Shown: piece after piece, positions 1 through 5,830 of the stretch
How the letters are laid out: each line of letters begins with the position of its first letter
Numbering within the stretch: position 1 is the first letter of the stretch
Program-made: the position numbers and the translations under genes
The notes under the pieces: model-generated
Told to the model about the DNA's origin: nothing
Database searches by the model: none
Seen by the model: only the letters and a program-made list of their open reading frames with translations
Origin: Campylobacterales bacterium
GTDB lineage: Bacteria; Campylobacterota; Campylobacteria; Campylobacterales; QNZT01
Reading direction: 5' to 3'
Assembly: GCA_027055005.1 (NCBI GenBank)
Contig: JALUNR010000232.1
Location: 1-5,830, forward strand
Length of the DNA: 5,830 nucleotides

Positions 1-2073
1 AACTGGCTCAAACAAATTTTTATCATAATTTTCCAATACAAAAAGTTGTATGTATAAAGAATTGTAAGCATTGTTATCTAACACCAAAAATTGTTTATAA
101 TTTGGCATAAATATAACATTTAAACTCCCAAATTTATTGATAACTTGTACATGTTTTTCTAACTTTCCTCCTCTATTATAATATACTTTTACAAATTTAT
201 TAATAGGAACTGTATTTTTACCTATTATCAAACTGCTAGTTCTTTTATCAATACTTATACCATTGCCTAAATCAATGTCAACTTGATTTTCTCTAAAAGA
301 ATTCCCTTTATAAAAAAACTGTCGTAATTTTTTTGCTCCACTTTCCAAATCTAAGCTAGAAAACAAACTAATAGTAGGATAAATATTCATCATTCTATTT
401 GGAAGATATAGATATATATCTCTTGTTTTTTTAGGTAATTTAAAATTTTCATCCTTTAAAGATTCTAAAAATCTATTTACACTTTTAAATCCATAATCTT
501 TTGTCATTTGAGCTATATTAGATAATTTTATAGTTTTATTTTGTTCTTGTAATGCAAATCTTTTCTCTGTATATTCTACATCAAGTCTTGCTAATCTTGC
601 CGCTTCTAGTGGAGCATGTGTCAAAATATAACTTACAGGGAAATTTACATCTCCTCCATGCTTTCCTCCATCAACTAAAGTTTTTACATCACTATAGTAT
701 CTAATAGGATATCCATAATCCCACCATGCTACCACATAATCTTCTCTTTTAGCTATGTGTTTCAACTTATCCAGTACTTTTACTTCATCTTTTGTAAAAA
801 CAGTTGGCACTTTATAATCTATAACATGCTTAATATTTGGATAAATAATAGCAACAGTTAAAATTGAAGCGATAAGAAGTTGTACTTTTTTATTTTCAAC
901 TAACTTCGCTATTTCTAAAATCAAAAAAGATATACCAAAAGCAAGTACAGGTACAGCATATACCGTAAACCTAAGTCCTCCAACATAAGCTAAAAATCCA
1001 AGCCCAATCATTGGAAGTCCAAAGAGCATAATAGGTCTTTTTATGACAAGCCATAAATAACCTATAATAGATAAAATAAAAATTATTGGATTTCCACTAA
1101 TTCTATTTGCAAAAGTTTCAAAAGGTATTTTTCCAGCTTCTCGAACAGTCTTTACAACTGAGTAAAAGTGTAAATGAAGAGTATTCTCTCCTCCAGACAA
1201 ACTCTCCCTAAAAATATAACCTTTTATCTGTAATAAGATGGGAGTCACTCCACCTGTTGCAAAAAGTAAGATAACAGATAATCCTAAAAGATAATATATG
1301 TATTTTTGCAATATGTTAAATTTTAATAGTCCATATAAAAATAATACAACAAATAATCTAATACTATTATCTAATCCCATCATAGCGAACATCATGAATA
1401 TCAAAAGCATCAAATTAAATCTAAAATCTTCTTTTTTTATGTACTGATAAATTGTATATAAAATTATCAAGCTTAAAAATGCAAATTCTAAAGAGTAGCT
1501 TTGAGGATACCACCATCTATAAGCTACTATCTCTAAACCTGTAAAAAGAAGATATTTATCTTCTCTCTCTCTTAAAGATAAAATAATAGACCATAGCAAA
1601 AATGTTGGAAATACTATATTTAACATATCAGTATCATAGTACCCTACCATTGTTCTATTATAATAACTCCACACAATACTTCCAAAAAGTGCAGCTATAA
1701 AGCCAACTTCAAGTTTTCCGATACTTCTTCCTATCAAGATAATAGGTATAACTATTAGTGAAGCCAAAAAAGCAGGCATATAAAGTATAATTGTTTCAAA
1801 AGAGAAAGGAAGAATTTTAGTAAACAGTGCAGTTAGTTGTGAAACTGCTGTTTTTATAGGACTAAGGTCTCCTTTTTGATGAAATCCGTTTATCAAATCT
1901 CTAGCACCTTCTGCCCAATAGTATCCATCATTTGTATTTATCATAAGTTGATTATGAAACTTAAACTGTTCAGTATCACTAAACTGATTTACCCATATAA
2001 GTCTTATAGCTATACTAAATATAAATGCTAAAATTATATATAAAAAAGTTTTTTTGTTTTCAGATAAAGTCAT
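1..2073 (-). CDS. pglB: PglB oligosaccharyltransferase (STT3 family), C-terminus cut by window edge
   Basis: This is an inner-membrane oligosaccharyltransferase that moves a lipid-linked glycan onto Asn of periplasmic proteins. The frame runs open for 691 codons from ATG at 2073 to base 1 with no stop. Campylobacter PglB is about 713 residues, so only some 15-20 residues are missing. About 12-13 hydrophobic segments fill residues 9-412; the rest is the periplasmic domain. Visible hallmarks are D49 in NTNDGYYWAEGARD, D147/D149 in GYYDTDM, a TIXE-like TVRE (E312) in the long external loop, R324 in NRISG, R368 in GLRFTVYAVP, the WWDYGYP signature at 450-456, and an MxxI motif at 561-564. Metal, acceptor and sequon-binding roles are known from the C. 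lari enzyme; the residue matches are by eye. The start is supported by an ATGA overlap with the pglE stop, an AAGGA eight bases upstream, and N-terminal similarity (RLIWV after the first helix). It is very likely translationally coupled to pglE. All expected key residues appear intact. Confidence 0.96.
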   Translation of the reverse strand, partial: MTLSENKKTFLYIILAFIFSIAIRLIWVNQFSDTEQFKFHNQLMINTNDGYYWAEGARDLINGFHQKGDLSPIKTAVSQLTALFTKILPFSFETIILYMPAFLASLIVIPIILIGRSIGKLEVGFIAALFGSIVWSYYNRTMVGYYDTDMLNIVFPTFLLWSIILSLREREDKYLLFTGLEIVAYRWWYPQSYSLEFAFLSLIILYTIYQYIKKEDFRFNLMLLIFMMFAMMGLDNSIRLFVVLFLYGLLKFNILQKYIYYLLGLSVILLFATGGVTPILLQIKGYIFRESLSGGENTLHLHFYSVVKTVREAGKIPFETFANRISGNPIIFILSIIGYLWLVIKRPIMLFGLPMIGLGFLAYVGGLRFTVYAVPVLAFGISFLILEIAKLVENKKVQLLIASILTVAIIYPNIKHVIDYKVPTVFTKDEVKVLDKLKHIAKREDYVVAWWDYGYPIRYYSDVKTLVDGGKHGGDVNFPVSYILTHAPLEAARLARLDVEYTEKRFALQEQNKTIKLSNIAQMTKDYGFKSVNRFLESLKDENFKLPKKTRDIYLYLPNRMMNIYPTISLFSSLDLESGAKKLRQFFYKGNSFRENQVDIDLGNGISIDKRTSSLIIGKNTVPINKFVKVYYNRGGKLEKHVQVINKFGSLNVIFMPNYKQFLVLDNNAYNSLYIQLFVLENYDKNLFEPV
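532..546 (-). other. Candidate N-glycosylation sequon in PglB (E-Q-N-K-T)
   Basis: Codons 510-514 of PglB encode Glu-Gln-Asn-Lys-Thr, which fits the bacterial D/E-X-N-X-S/T consensus with Asn512. It is in the periplasmic C-terminal domain, in a polar and probably flexible stretch between the VEYTEK and FLESL segments, where PglB could reach it. Campylobacter PglB is known to carry glycan at a sequon in this same general region. Use of this site is an inference. It is the only full D/E-X-N-X-S/T match I found in the visible PglB. Confidence 0.5.
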
Positions 2074-3188
2074 ATTGTATTTCCTTGTGATAAGTTATCT
2101 TTGATTACATCACAAATTTTCTTAATATCCTCTTTTTTTAGTCTTGTTCCACTTGGTAAACAGATACCTTTTTTAAATAAAGATGCACTTGTTTTATCTG
2201 TTACTGCTTTATACCCTAAAAATAGTGGTTGTATATGCATAGGTTTCCACAAAGGTCTTGATTCTATATTATGTTTTTGTAGTGCATTTATGATATCAAT
2301 AGGATTAGTTTTATCAAAAGTTAGTGTTGTAAGCCATCTTGTGCCTCGTGAATTTTCAAGTTCTGGCATAAAATCAATCTCTTCAATATCTTTTAAAAAT
2401 TTCTCATACCAAGAAAAAATCTTTCTTTTCTTGTTTACTCTCTTTTTTAAAACTTCCATCTGTCCTATACCAATAGCAGCCAAAACATTACTCATTCTAT
2501 AGTTATATCCATACTCTTTATGTTCATAGTAAAGATATGGTTCTTTTGCTTGTGTTGATAGAAATCTTGCTTTTTCTATCCACTCTTGATTGTTGCTCAC
2601 AAGCATACCACCACCAGAGGTAGTTAAGATTTTATTGCCATTAAAAGAGTATATTCCAAAATCTCCAAATGTTCCAGTATGTTTACCATCATATGTAGCT
2701 CCCAAACTCTCTGCAGCATCTTCTATCAAGTAAATATCAAACTCTTTACAAATATCAGCTATTTGCTCAATATCAGTACTCATTCCATAAAGATGGGTTA
2801 CTATCAAAGCTTTTGGCTTTTTTTTACAGTTTTGTAAATACTCTTTTAAAAGTTTTGGAGACAATTGCCAACTCTCATCACTATCTATAAATATAGGATT
2901 TGCTCTTTGATAAAGTACAGGAGCAACTGAGCCTATAAAAGTAAAAGTTGAGACCAATACATCATCACCTTCTTTTATCCCTAATACTCTTAAAGCTAAA
3001 TGGATTGCAGATGTACCAGAGTTTACAGCCAAAGCATATTTTGCACCTGTATAGTTAACTATGCTCTCTTCAAATTTATCAACATACTCTCCAAGAGGAG
3101 CTATATAGTTACTTTCAAAAACTTTTTTTATATATTTTAACTCATTTTTTCCCATATGTGGAGGTGATAAGAAGATTTTTTTACTCAT
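2070..3188 (-). CDS. pglE: PglE-type PLP-dependent UDP-4-keto-sugar aminotransferase
   Basis: This is a 372-residue DegT/DnrJ/EryC1-family aminotransferase. By homology it converts UDP-2-acetamido-4-keto-2,4,6-trideoxyglucose to the 4-amino sugar in the cytoplasm, with glutamate as amino donor, during bacillosamine synthesis. The N-terminus (FLSPPHMG, NELKYI, SNYIAPLGE) closely matches C. jejuni PglE from memory. Other family features are NSGTSAIHLALR at 56-67 (PLP phosphate region), the cofactor-binding Asp157 in IEDAAE, the Schiff-base Lys186 in SFNGNK followed by TTSGGGM, YGYNYRMSN near 226-234, and ETRPLWK-like ESRPLWK near 310. Its length is near the 386 of C. jejuni PglE, with a shorter segment before ESRPLWKPMH. 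The ATG overlaps the end of the acyltransferase gene by 8 bases and has an AAGGA six bases upstream. The stop overlaps the pglB start (ATGA). Another nucleotide-sugar aminotransferase of the same family is possible, but the pgl context makes PglE by far the best call. Confidence 0.93.
   Translation of the reverse strand: MSKKIFLSPPHMGKNELKYIKKVFESNYIAPLGEYVDKFEESIVNYTGAKYALAVNSGTSAIHLALRVLGIKEGDDVLVSTFTFIGSVAPVLYQRANPIFIDSDESWQLSPKLLKEYLQNCKKKPKALIVTHLYGMSTDIEQIADICKEFDIYLIEDAAESLGATYDGKHTGTFGDFGIYSFNGNKILTTSGGGMLVSNNQEWIEKARFLSTQAKEPYLYYEHKEYGYNYRMSNVLAAIGIGQMEVLKKRVNKKRKIFSWYEKFLKDIEEIDFMPELENSRGTRWLTTLTFDKTNPIDIINALQKHNIESRPLWKPMHIQPLFLGYKAVTDKTSASLFKKGICLPSGTRLKKEDIKKICDVIKDNLSQGNTI
2082..2086 (-). 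promoter_or_regulatory. Ribosome binding site for pglB
   Basis: On the minus strand this reads AAGGA, followed by eight bases and then the ATG at 2073-2071. It lies inside the last codons of pglE. It decides the pglB start, because the gene has no stop in the window and its length alone cannot fix the start. A similar AAGGA lies at 3195-3199, six bases before the pglE ATG. Confidence 0.7.
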
Positions 3189-3582
3189 CTATTTTCCTTA
3201 TTACTTTTGCAGGAATACCAAAAGCTACTACATTATCTGAAATGTCCTTCAGTACCAAACTATGAGCTCCAATGATAGAATTTTCTCCTATTGTAACTCC
3301 AGGCATAATAGTAGAGTGACTACCAATTTTACAGTTTTGTTTTAAATGAACTTTACCATTTTTATTGTCAATTGTAGAGATAGAGTAAATCGAACAATGC
3401 GAACCAATTTGAACAAAATCCTCTATAATGACTTCATATTTTGCATTGATATAGGTAAATGCTCCTATATCAGTTTTATATCCTAAATTTAACCCATCTT
3501 TATTTTGAACTATCCAGTTATATTTTGTAGGTTTACTCTCTAAAATTTCAGGATATTGCCACCCTTTAAATCTATCTTCCAT
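3181..3582 (-). CDS. Single-domain left-handed beta-helix sugar acyltransferase in the pglD position
   Basis: This is a 133-residue hexapeptide-repeat acyltransferase. Repeats of the type [IV]-G-x-x-x-[IV] cover residues about 38-110 (IGAFTYI, IEDFVQIGSHCSI, KIGSHSTIMPGVTIGENSIIGAHSLV), followed by the family ending VVAFGIPAKVIRKI at 118-131. Such proteins form trimers that use acetyl-CoA. Its place between pglC and pglE suggests it N-acetylates the 4-amino sugar made by PglE, the job of PglD. It is not an obvious PglD orthologue: C. jejuni PglD is about 195 residues and begins with a nucleotide-sugar-binding domain carrying a GASGHG motif, which is absent here. The catalytic His of maltose acetyltransferase-like enzymes has no clear equivalent (YSISTIDN lies where it would be). 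H62, H79, H89 and H107 are the available histidines. The ATG abuts the pglC TAG with no gap, with AGGGA five bases upstream. O-acetylation or a different amino sugar remains possible. Confidence 0.85.
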   Translation of the reverse strand: MEDRFKGWQYPEILESKPTKYNWIVQNKDGLNLGYKTDIGAFTYINAKYEVIIEDFVQIGSHCSIYSISTIDNKNGKVHLKQNCKIGSHSTIMPGVTIGENSIIGAHSLVLKDISDNVVAFGIPAKVIRKIDE

Positions 3583-4185
3583 CTAATTCCCTTTAAACTT
3601 TTCCATTGTTACACTAGTATTTGAACTTATTCCATCTCTTTGGATAACTTTCAAAAAGGTAAGCCATAAAATCTTCATATCAAGCCAAAAAGATTGATGC
3701 TCAACATACCATGCATCTAACTCAAACTTTTCTTTCCAACTGATAGCATTTCTTCCATTTACTTGAGCCCAACCTGTGATACCTGGTTTAACATCGTGTC
3801 TTTTTTTTTGTCTTTCATTATAAAGAGGTAGATACTCAACCAAAAGTGGCCTTGGACCTACAAAGCTCATATCGCCTTTTAGGACATTAAAAAGCTGTGG
3901 AAGTTCATCTAAACTTGTACTTCTTATAAATTTTCCTATACCTTTTAATCTATGTTCATCAGCTAAAAGATTTCCATTTTCATCCTTATCATTTGTCATA
4001 GTTCTAAATTTATATATTTTAAATATTTTTCCATCTTTACCCGGACGACTTTGAGTAAATGTGATAGGTTTCCCATCCCATAAATATATCAAAATAGTAA
4101 CTATTATCATGAACGGCAAAAAGATGATTATCAAAATAAGGGCTAATAATCTATCAAATATAGGTTTAAAAAATTTTTGATACAT
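3583..4185 (-). CDS. pglC: PglC monotopic phosphoglycosyl transferase (undecaprenyl phosphate diNAcBac-1-phosphate transferase)
   Basis: This enzyme starts the lipid-linked glycan by transferring phospho-diNAcBac from UDP-diNAcBac to undecaprenyl phosphate on the cytoplasmic face of the inner membrane. At 200 residues it equals C. jejuni PglC in length. A single hydrophobic segment at about 12-35 is the membrane-entering re-entrant helix, with the helix-breaking Pro24. The globular domain then shows FTQSRPG, FKIYKFRTM at 55-63, the catalytic Asp93-Glu94 dyad in TSLDELPQLFNVLKGDMSF, VGPRPLLVEYLPLY at 109-122, and PGITGWAQVNGRNAISW around 134-150. These match the Campylobacter PglC family by eye. 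Position 23, Ser in the Campylobacter enzymes, is Leu here. The ATG shares one base with the pglA stop (TAATG), and the nearest AAGGA is about 11 bases upstream, so re-initiation after pglA is likely. An A9 run (minus strand) lies within codons for RQKKRH at 3801-3809. Confidence 0.95.
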   Translation of the reverse strand: MYQKFFKPIFDRLLALILIIIFLPFMIIVTILIYLWDGKPITFTQSRPGKDGKIFKIYKFRTMTNDKDENGNLLADEHRLKGIGKFIRSTSLDELPQLFNVLKGDMSFVGPRPLLVEYLPLYNERQKKRHDVKPGITGWAQVNGRNAISWKEKFELDAWYVEHQSFWLDMKILWLTFLKVIQRDGISSNTSVTMEKFKGN

Positions 4186-5348
4186 TAAACAATTAATCCT
4201 TTTTCTTGATAATAATCCATATATTTTTGCACTACTACTTTTACATCAAATTCTTTTTCTACTATTTTTCTTCCCTTTTTCCCCATTTTTTTTCTTTTTT
4301 CCTCATTATCTATCAATTCTTTAATTTTACTTGATAATGATTGACTATCCTTTAAAGGAACAAGATAACCATTTACATCATCTTCTACAACTTCCCTACA
4401 ACCGACAGTATCAGTTGTAACTATAGGTTTACTCATAGAAGCTGCTTCCATCAAAGTTACAGGTAAACCCTCCCTATAACTTGGAAGTACAAAAATATCA
4501 CAAATAGAAATCAAAGAGTTTATGTCATCTCTATGCCCCAGCCATTTTACAGAGCCATTAGTCAAGAACTCTCTACTCGCACAAGTATGATTACCTTCAT
4601 CAGTATCACCTACTAAAATAAAGTCTATATTATTATACTCTTTTTTTAATAAATTGGCAGCTCCATAAAACTCTCTTATACCTTTATCCCATATAGCCCT
4701 TGCTATCATCATGATAACTATTTTATTTTCAACTCTAAGCTCTTTTTTCTTTTTAAGTATTTCTAACTCAGTAAAATTATTTATATCAAATTTTTCTATA
4801 TCTACTCCAACACTTTTTATAATCTTTACTTTATCTTTACTAATTATCCTTTTTTGTATCATATACTTTGGATCATCACTATTTACAAACACACAACCAT
4901 CAGACAGTTTAAAAGCTTTTTTATAGAGCTTTTCCATGATAGTTCTAACGATTATATTTTTAAAAGAGTTTGTTACATAAAAAGATCCTAGCCCCTCTAC
5001 AAGATTTAATACAATAGGTACACCAGCTTTTCTAGATGCAAAAGTTCCATATATATTTGGCTTAGCAGTAAAAGTATGTAGAATATCAAGATTTAAATCT
5101 TTGATAGCATTATAAATATTATCAATTGACTTTTTTTCCGAAAAAGGATTTAATCCTTGTCTATCAATCTCATAGTTCACAACTTCACAACCAATATCTT
5201 TTAGTGCTTGATTTTTATCTCCTTTTGGACATATAGCATATACTTTATGTCCTCTTTTTATCAGCTCTTTCATGATAGGAGTTCTGAAAAGATAGAGGTT
5301 TAAGTCTAAGTGAGAGAGGAATGCAAAGTTTTTTTTAATTTCTTTCAT
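4185..5348 (-). CDS. pglA: PglA-type GT4 glycosyltransferase (alpha-1,3-GalNAc transferase)
   Basis: This is a 387-residue retaining GT-B glycosyltransferase of family GT4, likely acting at the cytoplasmic face of the inner membrane. By homology it adds the second sugar (GalNAc in C. jejuni) to undecaprenyl-diphospho-diNAcBac. The N-terminal acceptor domain begins with FAFLSH and FRTPIMKELIKRGHKV, and carries LVEGLGSFYV at 116-125, a stretch shared with C. jejuni PglA (recalled) and useful for telling it from other GT4 enzymes. The C-terminal nucleotide-sugar domain has IKSVGVDIEKF, IARAIWDKGIREFY at 215-228 with the expected donor-phosphate Arg217 and Lys222, CASREFL near 256-262, and the E-x7-E motif E293-E301 in YREGLPVTLMEAAS. 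The ATG lies inside the upstream gene's last codons (14-base overlap), with a GGGAAG about nine bases upstream. The donor sugar is inferred from homology only; PglA enzymes in related species may use other UDP-HexNAc donors. Confidence 0.9.
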   Translation of the reverse strand: MKEIKKNFAFLSHLDLNLYLFRTPIMKELIKRGHKVYAICPKGDKNQALKDIGCEVVNYEIDRQGLNPFSEKKSIDNIYNAIKDLNLDILHTFTAKPNIYGTFASRKAGVPIVLNLVEGLGSFYVTNSFKNIIVRTIMEKLYKKAFKLSDGCVFVNSDDPKYMIQKRIISKDKVKIIKSVGVDIEKFDINNFTELEILKKKKELRVENKIVIMMIARAIWDKGIREFYGAANLLKKEYNNIDFILVGDTDEGNHTCASREFLTNGSVKWLGHRDDINSLISICDIFVLPSYREGLPVTLMEAASMSKPIVTTDTVGCREVVEDDVNGYLVPLKDSQSLSSKIKELIDNEEKRKKMGKKGRKIVEKEFDVKVVVQKYMDYYQEKGLIV

Positions 5349-5830
5349 TTATTACATCTTCCCATTGTCCTATTATCGTATCCAATTTATAATCTTTTGC
5401 TCTATTTTTTGCTTTTTTCATATACTGATTTCTTAAATTTTTATTTTCATATATCATCTTCATAGCTCTAGACATTTTGTTAATATCTCCAATAGAAGTT
5501 AAAATCCCATATTCAGTCAATTCAATATCTTGTGTTTTATCTAAAAAATTTGTATTAGGAGCCAAAATCTCTCTAGGACCACTTGAACAATCTGTAGAAA
5601 TTACTGGCAATCCACAAGCCAAAGCTTCGAGTAATACATTTGGAAAACCCTCATGATTTGAACTAAAGACAAAACAGTCTGCAATGCTCAAAAATTTATA
5701 AGGATTTTTTTGACGACCTAATAATTTGACTTCATCATTTAATTTTAAATTGTCAATTATTAATTGTAAATTATTTTTAAGTTCTCCATCTCCTATTATC
5801 CATAAATTTGCTTCTAAATTACTTTTATAT
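5335..5830 (-). CDS. GT4 glycosyltransferase, C-terminal part only (PglJ/PglH-like)
   Basis: The 5' end lies beyond the right edge. Codons run unbroken from 5829 to the TAA at 5337-5335, giving 164 residues, roughly the last half of a typical 360-residue GT4 enzyme. The visible part is the nucleotide-sugar-binding domain: LWIIGDGELKNNL near the edge, VKLLGRQKNPYKFLSIADCFVFSS, and the E-x7-E motif (E60-E68 of the visible part) in HEGFPNVLLEAL, then CGLPVISTD and SGPREIL. A segment of about 20 residues before YGILTS is longer than in the C. jejuni PglJ sequence I remember. The run NPYKF and the ending KAKNRAKDY recall PglJ. The place just upstream of pglA fits an enzyme adding a later sugar, such as the alpha-1,4-GalNAc transferase. 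PglH and other GT4 enzymes cannot be excluded without the N-terminal half. A TTG at 5691 could be mistaken for a start, but homologous sequence continues upstream of it. Confidence 0.85.
   Translation of the reverse strand, partial: YKSNLEANLWIIGDGELKNNLQLIIDNLKLNDEVKLLGRQKNPYKFLSIADCFVFSSNHEGFPNVLLEALACGLPVISTDCSSGPREILAPNTNFLDKTQDIELTEYGILTSIGDINKMSRAMKMIYENKNLRNQYMKKAKNRAKDYKLDTIIGQWEDVINERN

Noticed and set aside
1180..1220. Possible glycosylation sequon around GGENTLH (Asn297) in the PglB external loop
   Set aside because: The +2 residue is Leu rather than Ser/Thr and the -2 residue is Gly, so it does not fit the D/E-X-N-X-S/T consensus.
2049..2055. T-rich runs that might suggest an intrinsic terminator near the pglE/pglB junction
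   Set aside because: The run is inside pglB codons (Lys-rich N-terminus), no GC-rich hairpin precedes it, and the overlapping genes argue for read-through.
2101..2502. Plus-strand reading frame of 133 codons opposite pglE
   Set aside because: It lies wholly antisense to a well-supported aminotransferase, and its hydrophobic, Ser/Phe/Leu/Ile-rich translation is what reverse-complemented Lys/Glu/Asn-rich coding DNA gives.
3583..3600. Promoter between pglC and the acyltransferase gene
   Set aside because: The stop and start codons abut with no intergenic DNA, and only a ribosome binding site within the pglC coding end is visible.
4711..4926. Plus-strand reading frame of 71 codons opposite pglA
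   Set aside because: It is antisense to conserved GT4 sequence, and the translation is low-complexity hydrophobic residues with no recognisable family.
5335..5691. A short 118-residue glycosyltransferase starting at TTG 5691
   Set aside because: The same frame continues upstream without a stop to the window edge and encodes typical GT4 sequence (IIGDGEL, LLGRQKNPYKF). The TTG is an internal Leu codon, not a start.

Overview
This window is a slice of a protein N-glycosylation (pgl) locus, with every gene on the minus strand. The DNA is very AT-rich (lysine mostly AAA, many A/T runs). The encoded proteins look closest, from remembered family sequences, to Campylobacter PglE, PglC, PglA and PglB. 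That suggests Campylobacterota (epsilon-proteobacteria). A low-GC Arcobacter/Aliarcobacter, Sulfurimonas or Sulfurospirillum relative fits better than C. jejuni, because the gene order and one of the enzymes differ. The genus is an inference.

In transcription order (right to left) the layout is: the C-terminal part of a GT4 glycosyltransferase entering from the right edge (5335-5830); a PglA-type glycosyltransferase (4185-5348); the PglC phosphoglycosyl transferase (3583-4185); a small left-handed beta-helix acyltransferase (3181-3582); the PglE aminotransferase (2070-3188); and a nearly complete PglB oligosaccharyltransferase (1-2073), which leaves through the left edge without a stop codon. 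The genes overlap by 14, 1, 8 and 4 bases or abut directly, so no intergenic DNA exists. I see no room for a standalone promoter, terminator, tRNA, repeat array or mobile element. The whole stretch reads as the middle of one translationally coupled operon.

The likely pathway runs as follows. PglE transaminates a UDP-4-keto sugar. The small acyltransferase probably N-acetylates the amine, giving UDP-diNAcBac. PglC transfers phospho-diNAcBac to undecaprenyl phosphate at the inner membrane. PglA and the edge glycosyltransferase extend the lipid-linked glycan. PglB moves the finished glycan to Asn in D/E-X-N-X-S/T sequons in the periplasm. The 4,6-dehydratase (PglF), the flippase (PglK) and any further glycosyltransferases are not in the window.

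The points most worth a second look are three. The slot of pglD holds a 133-residue acyltransferase without PglD's N-terminal nucleotide-sugar domain. pglB lies downstream of pglE rather than between pglJ and pglA. PglB carries a candidate glycosylation sequon of its own at a position shifted from the one I recall in Campylobacter. I saw no sign of a wholly new kind of system; this is a variant of a known one.
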